In this document: positions 1-16,016 of the stretch, in pieces
Position numbering within the stretch: the first letter of the stretch is position 1
Layout: every line of letters starts with the position of its first letter
Assembly: GCA_963921795.1 (NCBI GenBank)
Contig: OY997661.1
Location: forward strand, 35,584,970-35,648,969
Length of the DNA: 64,000 nucleotides
Direction: 5' to 3'
Origin: Nannobrachium achirus
Taxonomy: Eukaryota > Chordata > Actinopteri > Myctophiformes > Myctophidae
Program-made: the position numbers and the translations under genes
The notes under the pieces: generated by a model
Databases searched by the model: none
Seen by the model: only the letters and a program-made list of their open reading frames with translations
Told to the model about the DNA's origin: nothing

Positions 1-13
1 CGCAGCCGAGTGT

Positions 14-56
14 GATCTACAAGCTCACAACGTGACGTGAGCTTGTATGCCTGCTG
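14..56. repeat. Palindromic core, degenerate copy
   Basis: GATCTACAAGCTCACAACG is followed by GTGAGCTTGTATGCCTGCT, the imperfect inverted-repeat core that recurs through the window. No flanking element ends are visible because the window starts here. Confidence 0.6.
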
Positions 57-231
57 TTAACCGGAAGTGTCCCACAGATAATGCTACAGTAAATTCTTGC
101 GGAAACAGGTGGATAGATCTGCTAGTTTCACTACTTTTGCGCGACACTCTTGTATTATCAAGCTGGATGTTAATTTACGAAAAAACATAAAAAGTTTAAA
201 TATTGAGATAAGAGGTTTCTGCCTCACAGCA

Positions 232-233
<2 letters not shown>

Positions 234-325
<92 letters not shown>
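234..325. repeat. (CA)n microsatellite
   Basis: An uninterrupted CA run of about 46 units. The open frames across it (poly Thr-His and poly Cys-Val) are repeat artefacts. Confidence 0.98.
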
Positions 326-326
<1 letters not shown>

Positions 327-705
327 AGTGTTGATTTTGACAGCAAAGTTAAATTTAGTTTTGGTCCGATTTTAGTCATGTGAAATGTTTTAGTGTTAGT
401 CTAGTTTTAGTCGACTAAATATCATACAAATTTAGTCAACTAAATCTACAGTTGATTTAGTCGACTAACATGTATTTTGCCGTGGCGGCGGCGTAATGCC
501 TGATTTTACATTTTGCTGCATGTTAAAAATAGCCGATCTACAAGCTCATGTCCAAAACTGTTACTTTTCAGAAAACAGAAAAAAATAATCAATGGATCCA
601 ACATAGTTTTTATTTTACTTTATTATTTAGTCACAAGCTCTTGTGAATCCTTCTCATTGGTAACATTTTTATAAAACCCACAGACATACTTAACTACTTT
701 ACTTT
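326..705. other. No gene; AT-rich repeat remnants
   Basis: It holds repeated TTTAGTCGACTAAAT-type stretches at about 400-470 and half a palindromic core (TAGCCGATCTACAAGCTCA) near 530. A related TTTAGTTTTAGTCAT stretch occurs near 17690 and 53580, so this is a dispersed repeat. No coding signal is seen. Confidence 0.6.
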
Positions 706-2552
<1,847 letters not shown>

Positions 2553-2868
2553 ACACATTTGCTCTTACATATTAGCACATTTTGTTAAACCTCTTAGCTG
2601 GTACTCAGTATGTTACCTTCATTATTTCAGGAATTAAATCACAAACAAGAGCACAGACAGTTTGTGGACAGACTTTTCAATCAATTGTTGTTCTATTGCA
2701 TGAGCAAAATCCTGTTATTTTGTCCAATATGTATCGTAGTGGTAGATTGAGGATGTTAGTAGTTAGTTAATAGTTACAAATGTGTTACGTGTATTTTGTC
2801 TCTGACGGGTGGAAACCGCTTAGCCTTTGTCCAAAACTGTTACTTTTTAGGATTCAAAAATAGCAAAA

Positions 2869-2933
2869 GTAGCAGATCTACAAGCACAAAACGCGTCACT
2901 TTGCTCCACGTTTCAAGCTTGTGGATCTGCTAC
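2869..2933. repeat. Palindromic core copy
   Basis: The arms GTAGCAGATCTACAAGC and GCTTGTGGATCTGCTAC pair across a GC-containing loop. It is one of the more complete copies of the recurrent core. TGTCCAAAACTGTTACTTTT just upstream resembles sequence near 550, so part of a flanking element is shared. Confidence 0.75.
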
Positions 2934-3142
2934 TTATTTTGATGCTCTTATGTGACGCTGTAGTGTGATCAAGTAGCGCTGTTGATTTACACAATAAGTT
3001 AAAACAAGGAGATAGAGGCCTCTGACAGGAACGATATGGACAACTAAATGGACAGAAAGTCTATTCTGGCTTCATAAGTAGCTCTGTAACATTGCTGGCC
3101 ATTTTGGAGGAAGAATGTAAACTACACGCAAAGTTAGGAAAC

Positions 3143-3640
3143 TTAAAGCCATACTGTGTAAGTTGCTCACCTAGTGGTCATTAGCCCTATAGCGAACCGC
3201 GGTCGCGTCCGCGTCTTTCGGCCGTTTTTCGTACCTTCAGACCCCCGCGTCTGCCTCCACCTCGCTGAGATCTATCTTTGGAGGGGTCCCTTGTTCCTGT
3301 GCGTTCAGTAATTCCAGAGATACACTCCTTCACCCTGCCTGGTAGGCGAAATTACCTAGAGACTGGATGGTACAAACCGGCGACAACAAAATGGCGACCC
3401 CACTTCAAGATGCGATGTGATTGGCCGGCAGTTGTATAACCCTCGCTGTGATTGGCCGGTAGTGTGATGACGCAATTTTGGCGCGAGATCCGGTCCCCGG
3501 CAAGGATCTCAGTTTACATATATAGAGAAGGCTTTACAGGCTGAAATTCACGGCGCGGATCTTCTAAAACTTTTGTGTTTTAATAGTTAGGAGAATTTTA
3601 AGATTTGTTTTATAAAAAAAGTTACATAGTACAACTTTAA
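3143..3640. mobile_element. TTAA-flanked MITE (piggyBac-like size class)
   Basis: The ends TTAAAGCCATACTGTGTAAG and TTACATAGTACAACTTTAA are imperfect inverted repeats bounded by TTAA on both sides. The interior is GC-rich, contains two ATTGGCCGG motifs and a TTTTGGCGCG motif, and has no ORF. Assignment to piggyBac rests only on the TTAA and is tentative. Confidence 0.5.
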
Positions 3641-4253
3641 CTTCGGTCCATTATATCTCCCCTTTAATAATTGGTATTGTGTTTTATATCATGTTTATCG
3701 TTGATTAGTCACCTTTCCAACGAGGTACATCTTTTATGTATAGAAAATGCATGGAATGAGCAACACAGCCAAACGTGTGGGTAGCCCCCCCCCCACACAC
3801 ACACACAAACACACACACACAAAACAAGACGTGTAAAAATGGCCTTGCCATAGTTTTCTGTATTCTTCTGTATCGATATACACCTTTGTTGATTGGTGCA
3901 TTGAATGACTGCACTCTCCCACAATTCTAAAGAAAGGAAACCCCAAAACAAAACGAGAGTGAATGCCAGCAGAACAGTATTGCAGGCCATTTTGGCAAAT
4001 TTTTGGGGGGCGCTACGCTACCCACAAGTGTAGCTGTGCTGCTCCACAAATGCTCAATGCTTACAAGCGTGTAAGCATTGGGCATAAATTGTACACATGA
4101 ACCAGCTTCCCGTGCGGTAGGCCTACACAGCATAACCTACTTTCACTTCCTTTATTCTGTTTCTCGGCAGAAGTCTTGTGACAGACACTCACGCTTTGAG
4201 GTTTTGTCAGAGAAGTGTCTTTCCAAATAAATAACCTTTCTTCACTATCAGTC

Positions 4254-5805
<1,552 letters not shown>

Positions 5806-5873
<68 letters not shown>
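5806..5873. repeat. (GA)n microsatellite
   Basis: About 34 GA units. Confidence 0.97.
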
Positions 5874-5876
<3 letters not shown>

Positions 5877-5911
5877 CCTGAGATAATAATAATATTAGGC
5901 CTACATTCACT

Positions 5912-6341
5912 AAACTAAACAGTACTGAGGGAGAATGTGGCCTCAAATGCACTGTAGCTCACTTCCTGAAAAGCTCTGTTCAGTCAGTTCAGTTGCAAAT
6001 GCAACATTGTGATTGGTTGAAGACAGTTTCCTGTTCATTGGGCTGAACTGCATGAGGAAACAGGAAACCAGCAGCGTTCCCCCGCATGTGGGAGACATCA
6101 CCCTTAAAGGCTGTTTGCCAAACATACAGAGACTGTTGGGCTCATATAGTATGTCGGGTTTGTGGCAGCGCTTCCGTCGAAGTACAGATGTAGAGAGAGT
6201 ATCGGTGGTGCTCACTTGAAAGTGAGGCCCAGGAATGTGACCATGAGTTTGTATTGAAGTATAACTCTTTATAATAAATAATAACACCATTCAATTTCTC
6301 AACACCAAACCTTCCAGTACCTCCAGAAAATGGGAACTACA
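5912..6341. repeat. Dispersed repeat, copy 1
   Basis: It shares long near-identical stretches (AACAGTACTGAGGGAGAA, TGCACTGTAGCTCACTTCCT, CACCAAACCTTCCAGT) with 19345-19580, where a middle segment is missing. Family not recognised. The large LTR element lies just downstream. Confidence 0.7.
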
Positions 6342-6357
6342 CGAGGGAGAAGGGAGT

Positions 6358-6362
6358 GGGAC
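6358..6362. repeat. Target-site duplication GGGAC (left)
   Basis: The 5-bp GGGAC immediately precedes the left LTR and is repeated at 12654-12658 after the right LTR. Confidence 0.85.
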
Positions 6363-6873
6363 TGATCGATATATTATTATTAAACAACAACACCTTCTTA
6401 TTCCCATATGAGATACAATAATCCATCACACAGAAATAAGACAGGAGAGTGATCAGAGTGAGAATGGTATGTTTACTATGGAGAGAGAGTATTCAAGACA
6501 GGTACAGTACAGAATAATCAATGGTTCGTGCTCTCTCTGACAAATTATGTTTTGACATGAGTATAAGTATGGTCATTTCATCAGTCAATGGATGACGTTT
6601 CAACACAAGACAAAGAGTCCATATACAGGGTTCCTGGGAGGAGAGATGTCCTTGCTCGTGTCTGGATGACACTGAGCCTTATAAACCAAAACAATTCTCA
6701 TTGTTTTCGGTACAGGCTCCAGGCAGTTGATAAGGTCTGATTTCAACCAGACGGAGACCTTGTGTTGTACTGTACATGACATTTTATGACACAGTCACTG
6801 TGCCTTCAACTTCAGGTGGTCATCAATATGTATTGATAAAAAGATGATATGAACCATAACAAAATACCTATCA
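6363..6873 (-). repeat. LTR, left copy (511 bp)
   Basis: It begins TGATCGATATATTATTATTA and ends AAAATACCTATCA, the TG...CA ends of a retroelement LTR. It is identical by eye to the right copy. The 60-codon minus ORF inside occurs in both copies and is not a gene. Confidence 0.88.
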
Positions 6874-6957
6874 ATTCCACCGGCTGGTTAATATTGATCT
6901 TTTTATCAAATAGATCAACAAAAGAAAACAAAATAGGCACACAGTGGGATGAAAAAT

Positions 6958-6981
6958 GGTTAGGGTTAGGGTTAGGGTTAA
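6958..6981 (+). repeat. Short TTAGGG-type run
   Basis: Three to four TTAGGG units lie just inside the left LTR, with another GTTAGGGTTAGAG at about 7018. Too short to call a telomere remnant with confidence. Confidence 0.6.
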
Positions 6982-7984
6982 AACATTTCTTCAATAGTAA
7001 AAGGACTGTAATTATCGTTAGGGTTAGAGTTGACATGACATTAATGACAAAAATGTTATCATGTTTACACATAAATGAGATAACCCCTTGTAATCAGATT
7101 GATACGTCAAGATTAGTTGATCAGTCTTCCCCTGCAACCTGTCAGGACAGAATAAAAATAAAAAGGGGTCCATAAGTCCATAAGTCCTCGATATGATGAG
7201 GGCTAGAGACAGAGCAAAGTCCAGGGATCGAGTTGAGGTTTTGTTGGAGATGGGTTGTAGATGGGCGGAGACGGGTCGGAGATGGGTTGTAGAAGGGCGG
7301 AGACGGGTCGGAGATGGGCGGAGACGGGTCGAAGAGTGGAAGAGGGTTCTTTAGGTGGGTTTCAGACAGCTCCTATGGACAGAAGCTTGCGGCAGTTCAC
7401 TAATATCGATACAATGGATTCTTCAGTCATAATTATAGCGGCTTAATTCTTCGACAGTGCGATTTCAGAATACTCACAGGCCCGGGAGGCTGCAATAGCC
7501 CCCCGCTGTGATGATGGCGCGTTCGCACTGCCCTCTGGCCTCTGGTGGTTCCTTGGCACCGCCTGGCGTCCATCGGGCCTAGAGGATGACAGTGCTTGGC
7601 GGCAGATCACTTGTATTTCAACAATTTACAATCATAATTTCTCCACCTAAATGTTTTTCTTCACAGTGCATTTCCGTTACCCACCGACAACCAGAGCATA
7701 GCTCTGGTCCTGCGGTTGATTGGCTCGTGCACTGGTGACCCATCGTCTGTTGGTGGTGCCCCTTTTCACTCTCCGCCCTCTGTATTTTTTTCCTCCGCGA
7801 GTGGTGTTGTCATGGTTAGCCCTTATAGGTGTTGAGTGGCTGTAAGCCGTTCTGATAGTCTGTTTGTGTTGGGCAGAAGGATTAATGCACACAACACAAA
7901 CATACTCAAAACATACAAAGTTTTAAAATCAAAATTAAACGTTAAACAATGAAAATCAAAGCCTAATCCAAACAATCAAGCATA

Positions 7985-7996
7985 CTCCCCCCTCTT
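7985..7996 (-). other. Internal polypurine tract
   Basis: The minus strand reads AAGAGGGGGGAG, a typical retroviral polypurine tract, but it lies 1.1 kb inside the element, not next to an LTR. It may mark a rearranged or nested retroviral 3' region. Confidence 0.4.
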
Positions 7997-10900
7997 GACA
8001 CAAGGTGTGGCAAAAATGATGTTGTTGATGTTTGGGGCTAAATGGTTAAAATAATAAAAATAAAAATACATTTTCAGACCACAGATTTATAATCTGTTCA
8101 CAGTTCTTCAATTATTCAAAACTTTCAAAACAAATTAAAAATGACTTAAAATCATAAAATAGTTAAATCAGTGTCAAATGTTTCTTAATAGGCCTACCAG
8201 TAAGTCACCCAAAGAGGACCTGGGAACAGGAAGTTCCACAATCAGAATGTTGATGAAATCAGTAGAAAGGAAGACAAAACATATCTAACACTTTCTCACA
8301 CATACCCGCCATGGCCATGGCACACAGTCACACGCACGCTCACGCACGCAGAGGCAGAGAGGGAGTAAAGTGTCCGAGCCTCTTCTGTAACATAGGCACT
8401 GTATGAACAGGGCCCCTTTGACATCAGAACACAGACAGAAGGTTTAAATACAAATAAAAGATAATAATAACAAAATAAATAAAATATAATTAAATGGACA
8501 CCAGCCCCTAGGGAAGCAAAAAACAAAATGAACGGCTCCACCGGACATGGTGCCCCTTTCTCAACAAGACAGGAGGACAGAGAAAAACGGACAAAATCAA
8601 ATGTAAATAAAACATGAGGTCAAATCCGTCCAGTCCAACCAAAATAAATAAACCTGTCATAAACCTGGAAAAACAAAACAAAATGAAATGAACAGTTGAC
8701 ATGAATTTATATAGTTACTGTAAGACATGATGTAATATCATGTCAAGTGGTCACCTCATGGGCTGGGTTGACCTTAATCAGTGGACAGAACACAACTGAG
8801 TTGTTGACATGATGGTGAATCTTGTTGTTGACAGCTCTTGCCGTCACCCCATGAGGATAAAGATTGTTTACTGAAATATGGTTTACCAGTGAAATATCAG
8901 ACACTTGTTGCAGTGTCAAGGCTGTCGGAATCACAATGTTAGAATACCAGGATGTGTTATTAAGGAACATAGAGTGGCAAACATCCCTTTTAGGAGAAAC
9001 ACATAGAAACAGATTCACACAATAAGACCCATTTTGAGAGAAACAGTATGTAACAAGTCACTTGAAGTTTATAACGATCCCCACAGTTTCTCCAAATAAA
9101 ATAAAACATAGGCAGAGCTAGCGCAAGCAGCAAGCGTTAAGCAGCAAGCCTAAATGCGAGCCAGCGACTCACACATACCGTACAGTACTGCACGGCCGGA
9201 CAAACACACATGCACCACTGCTCATGTTCATACTGGGTTTGATTTTTCCCTTTTCTTTCACAAGGTTATCACCAGGGGAGAAAAATAGGATTAAAACACA
9301 CATACATACAGTACATGTATCCATGTAGACAATTTCTCATACATTTACACACATGGGTCAGTCAGTTTAGAGGTCATCATTCAGAAGGGGGCTTCTTAGT
9401 TCTCAACACCTCAGCTGGCCTGAGATGGAATTAAAAATAATAATAAGACTAAAACAAAGACATGTAAGCATAACATAACCATAACTTCTCTCAGTAATCT
9501 GGTTAAATAAGATAGCTGAAAACCAGCTGTGTCGGTCTTATGCACTGGCAATGCTGGTCTGGCGGTGAAATCCTGACTTGACTTAATTCACAACAGAAGG
9601 AGTAAGAACAACTTCTGTTGGAGTGCAACTCAGGAGACTTGACTAACTTCAGGATGAATGCAAATCTTAATAAAATGAAGTTTTGTGCTGCCAACGTAAG
9701 ACCCACAGTTCCGGACCAACGGCTGTGAGGTCTTCAAAAAGCGACGAAAACAATAGACTAAAAACAACATTAAACAATAAAACTGCAGCTGTGTTAAGAG
9801 CTAGCTAGACTCTCAAGACAGCAGGTATTAATCTTTAAGTACTGGACACCTCTGTGATTTACAGTGCAAAAAGGCATGAATAGCCTATAATCAAAACTGA
9901 GAAATAGATTTAGAAAGTAAAGGTGTAGAAAACCACCTTGGAACTTTAAAGACTTAAAAAGAATAACACGACCGATTTAATGTCTGTTTTTAACAGGGCC
10001 GCAGATAAAAAGTAATTTGTAAGGCAAACCGGAACGACGAAACAACGGAATTTGGAACACATTATTTAGGACACAGGGGCCTCATGGACAAGGTTAAATC
10101 ATGGATAAAAAATACGATTTATAACAACTTAAGCAAGTTTTTGTCTCATAACTATCGAAGGAAGGGTTATGAGTGTAATGAGAGACATACAGGTTTTCTT
10201 TAGTGGACAAAGGCCTGTAGTAGTAGTGAGAGCAGAGAGACTGATAAGAGATAGATTCAGGCTACTCAAGGCAATCTGTTCTGTAGCAAGTTGGATTATT
10301 TTGAAAATATTCTAGACAAATATTAGACTGTTATTTCCACTAAATTATTAGACTTTGAGACTACATTATATGAGCTTGTAGAGCTGCTATTTTCTTTCAC
10401 ATGGCGAGAGAGAGGGAGATAGAGAAAGACAGGAAGTAACAATATTGATTTATTTTAGGTTAATTGAGAGACAGAGAGCATATTAGAGAAAGAGAAGAGT
10501 ATAAATGTTGAATTGTATAAATTCAACATTTATACAAGTTTTTGTCTCTGAGCCTTTAACTTCCTGGGCCATATTAACCTAGTCTGACAGTGTGTGAGTT
10601 GTATTAGGGTACCTGGGTGGTGTCCTTGTTGGCTCTGCTGTCGGCTTGCCCCTTTGCCAATTTGAGTGACATGTATGATAAAACAGTGAGCTCACGTGCC
10701 ATGGTGGGGAGAAAAAAATCCTGGGGGTTCCACCGACAGCAGGTCCAATCGTCCAATCGGTCCACTCCTTGAGAAAGTGGAGAAGGAGACATTTTAGTTC
10801 TGTCTTAACTTAAATTGTCAGATACATTTTAAACATTTGAATATTATTAGAGGCCTTCATGACAATTATTTTACCAGAACAGAAATGGTCAAAATACGGT

Positions 10901-12142
10901 CTAAGAAATAACATATTGCCTCTGACTCCCCCACTCTGCTTCGCGAGGGCAAGCGGGGGAGTGAGGAGGCGTAGAGTAAACGGAGCGAATTCGGTACCAA
11001 AACAGACTCAGCTGGCCTGAGACGGAAATTAAAAAATAAAATAAAATAAGACATGTAAGCGTAAAGCATGAAGATTTCGGTCAGAACGTTCTGTTCTGGA
11101 ACATAAAGGAAATCTACCAATTAAAATAACCACGCTATTTCTTATGTGATTAAGTGGCTCTAATCAGCCGTTGTTGGGTTATCGTACTGGCCGAAGAGAC
11201 ATTCCTTCAGAACAAAATATGTTCTGGCCCCAAATAAAAAGATTTCCGTCAGAACGTCTTGAAACAGCCGTTCTGGAGCATAAAATGAAATCTATATTGA
11301 AGTCTCGTACTGATACAAACCCAACTTGGACAAGCATTCTCCGTGGCCAAACGGCTGCTATGTCCTCAAAACATTTAACAATAAAAAGCAAACAACAAAA
11401 AGACAACAAAAAGGTACCGAATAAACGACCGATAAAATGACCATCTACTGTTATCCAAACGCAGATAGATAAGGGTTAATTTACGACGCGTGTCAAACCA
11501 AAACATAATTAGGAATTATCTGACTCTGAACAATCATTCATTATTAATTCCAAAATTCAAAGACACGACACGTAAATGTTATAATTTAAAAGAATGTTAT
11601 AAATCTGGTCCTACTGTATTTCCCCTATGTTGGGCTGGCACAGACAATAGCCTATGATAGGATGTGTCCGAGCATTTTATGTGTTTAAACAAGTGAAGGT
11701 AAAATAGACTGAGCGATACTAAAACATTATTTAGCCTTGTCCGACTCCCTGAAATATCAAAAATCAAAACAATAATTCAAACTGAGAAGCGACTCATCGC
11801 GCACAGATAACTGAAGAAAACAGTATACTTATCTTAAAATATTATTCCGGTCACCAGTGGTGCATAAAGATCCGTCCTCGGACCGTGGAGCATGCAATCA
11901 GAAAACCATGTGTCCAGCGGTCCAGTGGCGGATGTCCAAGCAGGGAATGTTATAAAATAAATTGTACTGTTGTCAAAATAATAACCTTGTCTGAAAACAC
12001 AGTAAACTTCCAAACTCACAGCTGGTTCTTTTATACGTGTTGTAAAACCGACCCACCGGGGGAGAGAAAGTGCACCCACGGTCACTTGTCCATCCATCGG
12101 TCGGCCAAGATTACATCTGTATGCGGCGACGTAGGACCATTT

Positions 12143-12653
12143 TGATCGATATATTATTATTAAACAACAACACCTTCTTATTCCCATATGAGATACAATA
12201 ATCCATCACACAGAAATAAGACAGGAGAGTGATCAGAGTGAGAATGGTATGTTTACTATGGAGAGAGAGTATTCAAGACAGGTACAGTACAGAATAATCA
12301 ATGGTTCGTGCTCTCTCTGACAAATTATGTTTTGACATGAGTATAAGTATGGTCATTTCATCAGTCAATGGATGACGTTTCAACACAAGACAAAGAGTCC
12401 ATATACAGGGTTCCTGGGAGGAGAGATGTCCTTGCTCGTGTCTGGATGACACTGAGCCTTATAAACCAAAACAATTCTCATTGTTTTCGGTACAGGCTCC
12501 AGGCAGTTGATAAGGTCTGATTTCAACCAGACGGAGACCTTGTGTTGTACTGTACATGACATTTTATGACACAGTCACTGTGCCTTCAACTTCAGGTGGT
12601 CATCAATATGTATTGATAAAAAGATGATATGAACCATAACAAAATACCTATCA
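12143..12653 (-). repeat. LTR, right copy (511 bp)
   Basis: Direct repeat of 6363-6873 with no visible difference. It is followed by the GGGAC target duplication at 12654-12658. Confidence 0.88.
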
Positions 12654-12658
12654 GGGAC

Positions 12659-13567
12659 CCCCACTTTTCATAGATTTCATATTTGTTTGACAGAACTATA
12701 ATGCTGGATTCATGTCAAATCCTGTAGGCCTTATTGCAGAACTTAAACCTTTCACTTTAACTTGACCTTTCACTCTGTACTTAGTCTGCTATTTTTTCCA
12801 TCACAATGAGCCACTGTGAGCTTGTAGATCTTCTATTTTTTGCTAAAGTTCTCCTCAGAATAGTGATGCTAGGGTTCAGGTGTGTAATGTAAAAGAAAAG
12901 AAAGTATATTAAAACAAGGATCCTATCACACAAAGATTTGGCAGCAACCCCCTGTAGTAACTCTGAGTACCCTATAGGGGTCCTGGACCCCCTGTTGAAG
13001 ACCCCTGTTTTAGTGTTTGTGGCGCTCACAACCTGAGCCAGAGATGAATGATACGTTTGCATTCTCTCAGATGGATAAATGGATAAATGAACACTGCAGG
13101 TTGTCCTGTAGAAGAAGTGCTCATACAATGTTTGTAGGCCTATAGAATCTAAAAGAAAGTGTATTATGGGAAAGTAGCCTAAACATAATGCATGAAGAAG
13201 TGAGCAATATACCAGGAAGGAAATAACACAGCCTTGTCAGGAAAAAAAGGAGAATGTACAAAAGTAATGATTTAATCCATAAGGTGAATAAAAACATGTA
13301 AAACAGAGATGTCCTTATAGTTATAAAGCCATTAGTCAAATGTGAAAACATTAAAGTGAAAGGGAATTGTTTGTTATGCTTTTCTGCATTAGTCTCTGCA
13401 GTAAGGCCTACTATGGTGTTGAGGTTCAGTAACAGAGCAGTCTATGCTATGGCACACATACAACTAACTGTCCCTTTAGCTTACTGCATACTGCCACCTA
13501 GTGGCCTAAATTCATTCATTTCTCCAACTTAAAGTGCAGAAGTAAACAAATCAGCGTCACATCAACT
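12659..13567. other. No gene; hAT-like fragments
   Basis: It includes half a palindromic core (GTGAGCTTGTAGATCTTCTA near 12815) and a hAT-type right end (CCCCTGTTGAAGACCCCTG near 12995). The stretch 13010-13140 recurs diverged at 14220-14355 inside the donson-like intron. Confidence 0.6.
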
Positions 13568-15485
13568 ATTAAGAAAAGCCACCGTGTTGTCGTTGCCGTT
13601 TGAAGCTCATTTAGCTCAATCAGCTCATCGTGTCACCAGCTGTCCACAGTCCCAACAGGACGGATTCTCTCCCAGCTTCAAGCGATCACAGGACATCATG
13701 GGGATGAGGAGGAAAAGAGGCCGGAGTGAAGCCTCCAGCAGCCCCGCACAGAGAGCCTCGTCCCCGGGCTGCGTGCAGCCCTTCTCCCCGTGGACAACCT
13801 GGACCACCTGGACTGGAGCCACCTCAAGAACCCCATGAGAACCACTGGGCTACACATCATTACAGGTAGCCCATTTAGATTAGGCTGTTACACCACAGTA
13901 ACTTGAACACAAGTAGTCTACAAACATCAGAAGGTTATAAGATTCAAAGGTTTTAATTATCACTATTAATCTGTAGTAGTGAAATGGTGTTGACAGCCAG
14001 ACTGTCTAACAAGTAATGTCCACGTTCTGCAAGTATTAGTAATAAAGTGTAAAAACACAAGTGAAGAAATCCCAAACAGAAGAAGACATTGGCACCTTTC
14101 CCCTCTCCATTGCGAATTACCATAGACTATTATAATGTTATGTAGCCATAGGTCTATGCTGTAACTGAAATAAATAGGCTACAAACATGATCATGACCCT
14201 ATAGGGGTCCTGGACCCCTGTTTTAGTGTTTGTGGTGCTCACAACCTGAGCCAGAGATGAATGATACATTTCCATACTCTCAGATTTATAAATGGATAAA
14301 TGAACACGCAGGTTGTCCTGTATAAGAAGCTCTCATACAATGTGTGTAGGCCTATCTAAAAGAAAACATGTTATTGCATTTATTTATTAAGTAGTCTAAA
14401 CATACATGAAGAAGTTAGCAATATACCAGGAAGGAAATGACAGGAAAAAGGGGAGAAAGTACAAAAGTAATGATCACCTTTCCCCTCTCCATTGCGAATT
14501 ACCATAGACTATTATAATGTAGCCATAGGTCTTTGCTGTAACTGAAATACATAGGCTACAAACATGATCATGAGGTGAGTTGATTTTTTTTTCCTATGCG
14601 AACTGCTAATAAACTAAAGTATTCAATGGACGTGGACGTTTCCTTTTAATGAAGCATCAACAACTTAAACATTTCTCCCTCCTGCTTTAGAAGCCTCAGT
14701 CCTGTGAGGATGACTCGCTGTTTGATGAAGATGAAGAAGAGATGAAGGCTCCACCGCTGCAGGTGGGTTTCTCTGCATCCACATTTTAATGTCACATTAT
14801 TCACATTATTTATGTTCACAACACACAGGTCATCAACATGTCCGTACACAGACACATGTGTCCGTGACAAGACTTGGTCTTGTCCTTGGTCTGTTTTACA
14901 CAACATTATAATGTTGTTATTCTGATCATAAGACCCAAATACCATCTCCAGGTTTTCAGAATATGTACTGATTATGGCACATTAGGAGTCCGACTAGTAC
15001 TAGTGGTTCTCAAATGTTTTATTTGCAAGGACCCTGTTAACTCTGAGATTGTACAAATGGGTAAGGTTCCATTTTGTTCCATTTGAACACTTTAAGAGTT
15101 GCCAGACCTGTTATGGTCATTCAGGGCTCAAATAGATTTTTAACAAAAATGTCCACCACAACTCCACCAGAGTCAGGTTAAGTATGACGATGAACCCTGC
15201 CACACCATTATCAACATGTCTCATCAGTGTCTGTCCAGTAACTAATGTACCCTATGAATGTACACTGTTGTTTACCTTCATTTTGTCCCCAGGCCAGCGA
15301 ACCAGCCCCCATAGCGCCCCCTGTCTGTGAGGAGTAACCGGCCGACTGGAGCCTGAAGACGAGGGTCCTGTTCACCTCCCAGCTGCCGTTCTCCTGGGCA
15401 GAGCAGCCCAGAGCCCAGGAGGAGGCTGCTGGTCTGACGCAGCAGTGCAGAGTCCAGTACACCACCCTGTACCCACATCATACAG
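13568..15485 (+). pseudogene. donson: Truncated donson pseudogene (exons 1-3)
   Basis: Three exon-like blocks match the N-terminal part of DONSON, a replication-fork factor. Block 1 ends at 13865 (donor GTAGCC), block 2 is 14691-14762 (encodes an acidic DDSLFDEDEEEM stretch) and block 3 is 15293-15485. Diagnostic peptides are GFSPSFKR followed by MRRKRGRSE in block 1, and [14 protein letters not shown] then [15 protein letters not shown] in block 3; human DONSON has closely similar segments in the same order. Damage is clear: no in-frame ATG precedes GFSPSFKR, block 1 shifts frame between QPFSP and VDNLDHLDW, and block 3 has an in-frame TAA just before PADWSLK. No later donson exons are seen. 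Introns are retained, so this is a duplicated copy, not a processed one. Confidence 0.82.
14097..14575. repeat. Duplicated segment in donson-like intron 1
   Basis: CACCTTTCCCCTCTCCATTG through AAACATGATCATGA occurs at 14094-14192 and again at 14476-14572, about 380 bp apart. This points to a local tandem duplication within the pseudogene intron. Confidence 0.7.
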
Positions 15486-16008
15486 GTACTGTAGAGCCCA
15501 GTACACCACCCTGCCCCACAGCATACAGGTACTGTAGAGCCCAGTACACCACCCTGTACCCACATCATACAGGTACTGTAGAGCCCAGTACACCACCCTG
15601 CTCCACATCATACAGGTACTGTAGAGCCCAGTGCACCACCCTGCCCCACAGCATACAGGTACTGTAGAGCCCAGTACACCACCCTGCCCCACAGCATACA
15701 GGTACTGTAGAGCCCAGTACACCACCCTGTACCCACATCATACAGGTACTGTAGAGCCCAGTACACCACCCTGTACCCACATCATACAGGTACTGTAGAG
15801 CCCAGTACACCACCCTGTACCCACATCATACAGGTACTGTAGAGCCCAGTACACCACCCTGCTCCACATCATACAGGTACTGTAGAGCCCAGTACACCAC
15901 CCTGCTCCACATCATACAGGTACTGTAGAGCCCAGTACACCACCCTGCCCCACATCATACAGGTACTGTAGAGCCCAGTACACCACCCTGCCCCACAGCA
16001 TACAGGTA
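15446..16008 (+). repeat. 43/44-bp minisatellite from an exon-intron junction
   Basis: Thirteen copies carry CATACAGGTACTG, with GT at 15486, 15529, 15573, 15616, 15659, 15702, 15746, 15790, 15834, 15877, 15920, 15963 and 16006; a fourteenth lies at 16444-16482 beyond a transposon. The unit is the end of donson-like exon 3 plus the start of its intron. Units with CTGCCCCACAGCATACAG encode TLPHSIQ, matching the TLPKSIQ of human DONSON, so those are ancestral in sequence. CTGTACCCACATCATACAG units are the derived 44-bp form. Confidence 0.9.
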
Positions 16009-16016
16009 CTGCAAAG

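Larger units (their letters stand above)
6363..12653 (-). mobile_element. Young LTR element lacking coding capacity
   Basis: Two direct 511-bp repeats (6363-6873 and 12143-12653) start TG, end CA and are flanked by a GGGAC duplication, which defines an LTR-type insertion. I find no difference between the LTRs by eye, so insertion should be recent. The 5.27-kb interior (6874-12142) has no ORF longer than about 120 codons and no gag, protease, reverse transcriptase, integrase or env motif that I recognise. The minus strand is preferred weakly: read that way, TGGTCCTACG follows the 5' LTR after three bases, as a primer binding site would. The polypurine tract next to the other LTR is poor. The interior has internal duplications (for example CTCAGCTGGCCTGAGA near 9410 and 11010). 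It resembles a large non-autonomous derivative mobilised in trans. Confidence 0.8.

Noticed and set aside
8743-9018. Minus ORF of 91 codons within the LTR element, considered as an envelope fragment
   Set aside because: It has asparagine-rich sequons and cysteines but no recognisable envelope motif and no neighbouring retroviral genes.
15446-16008. Regular 43/44-bp spacing resembling a CRISPR array
   Set aside because: The whole unit is repeated with no variable spacers, the host is a fish, and the unit derives from a donson exon-intron junction.
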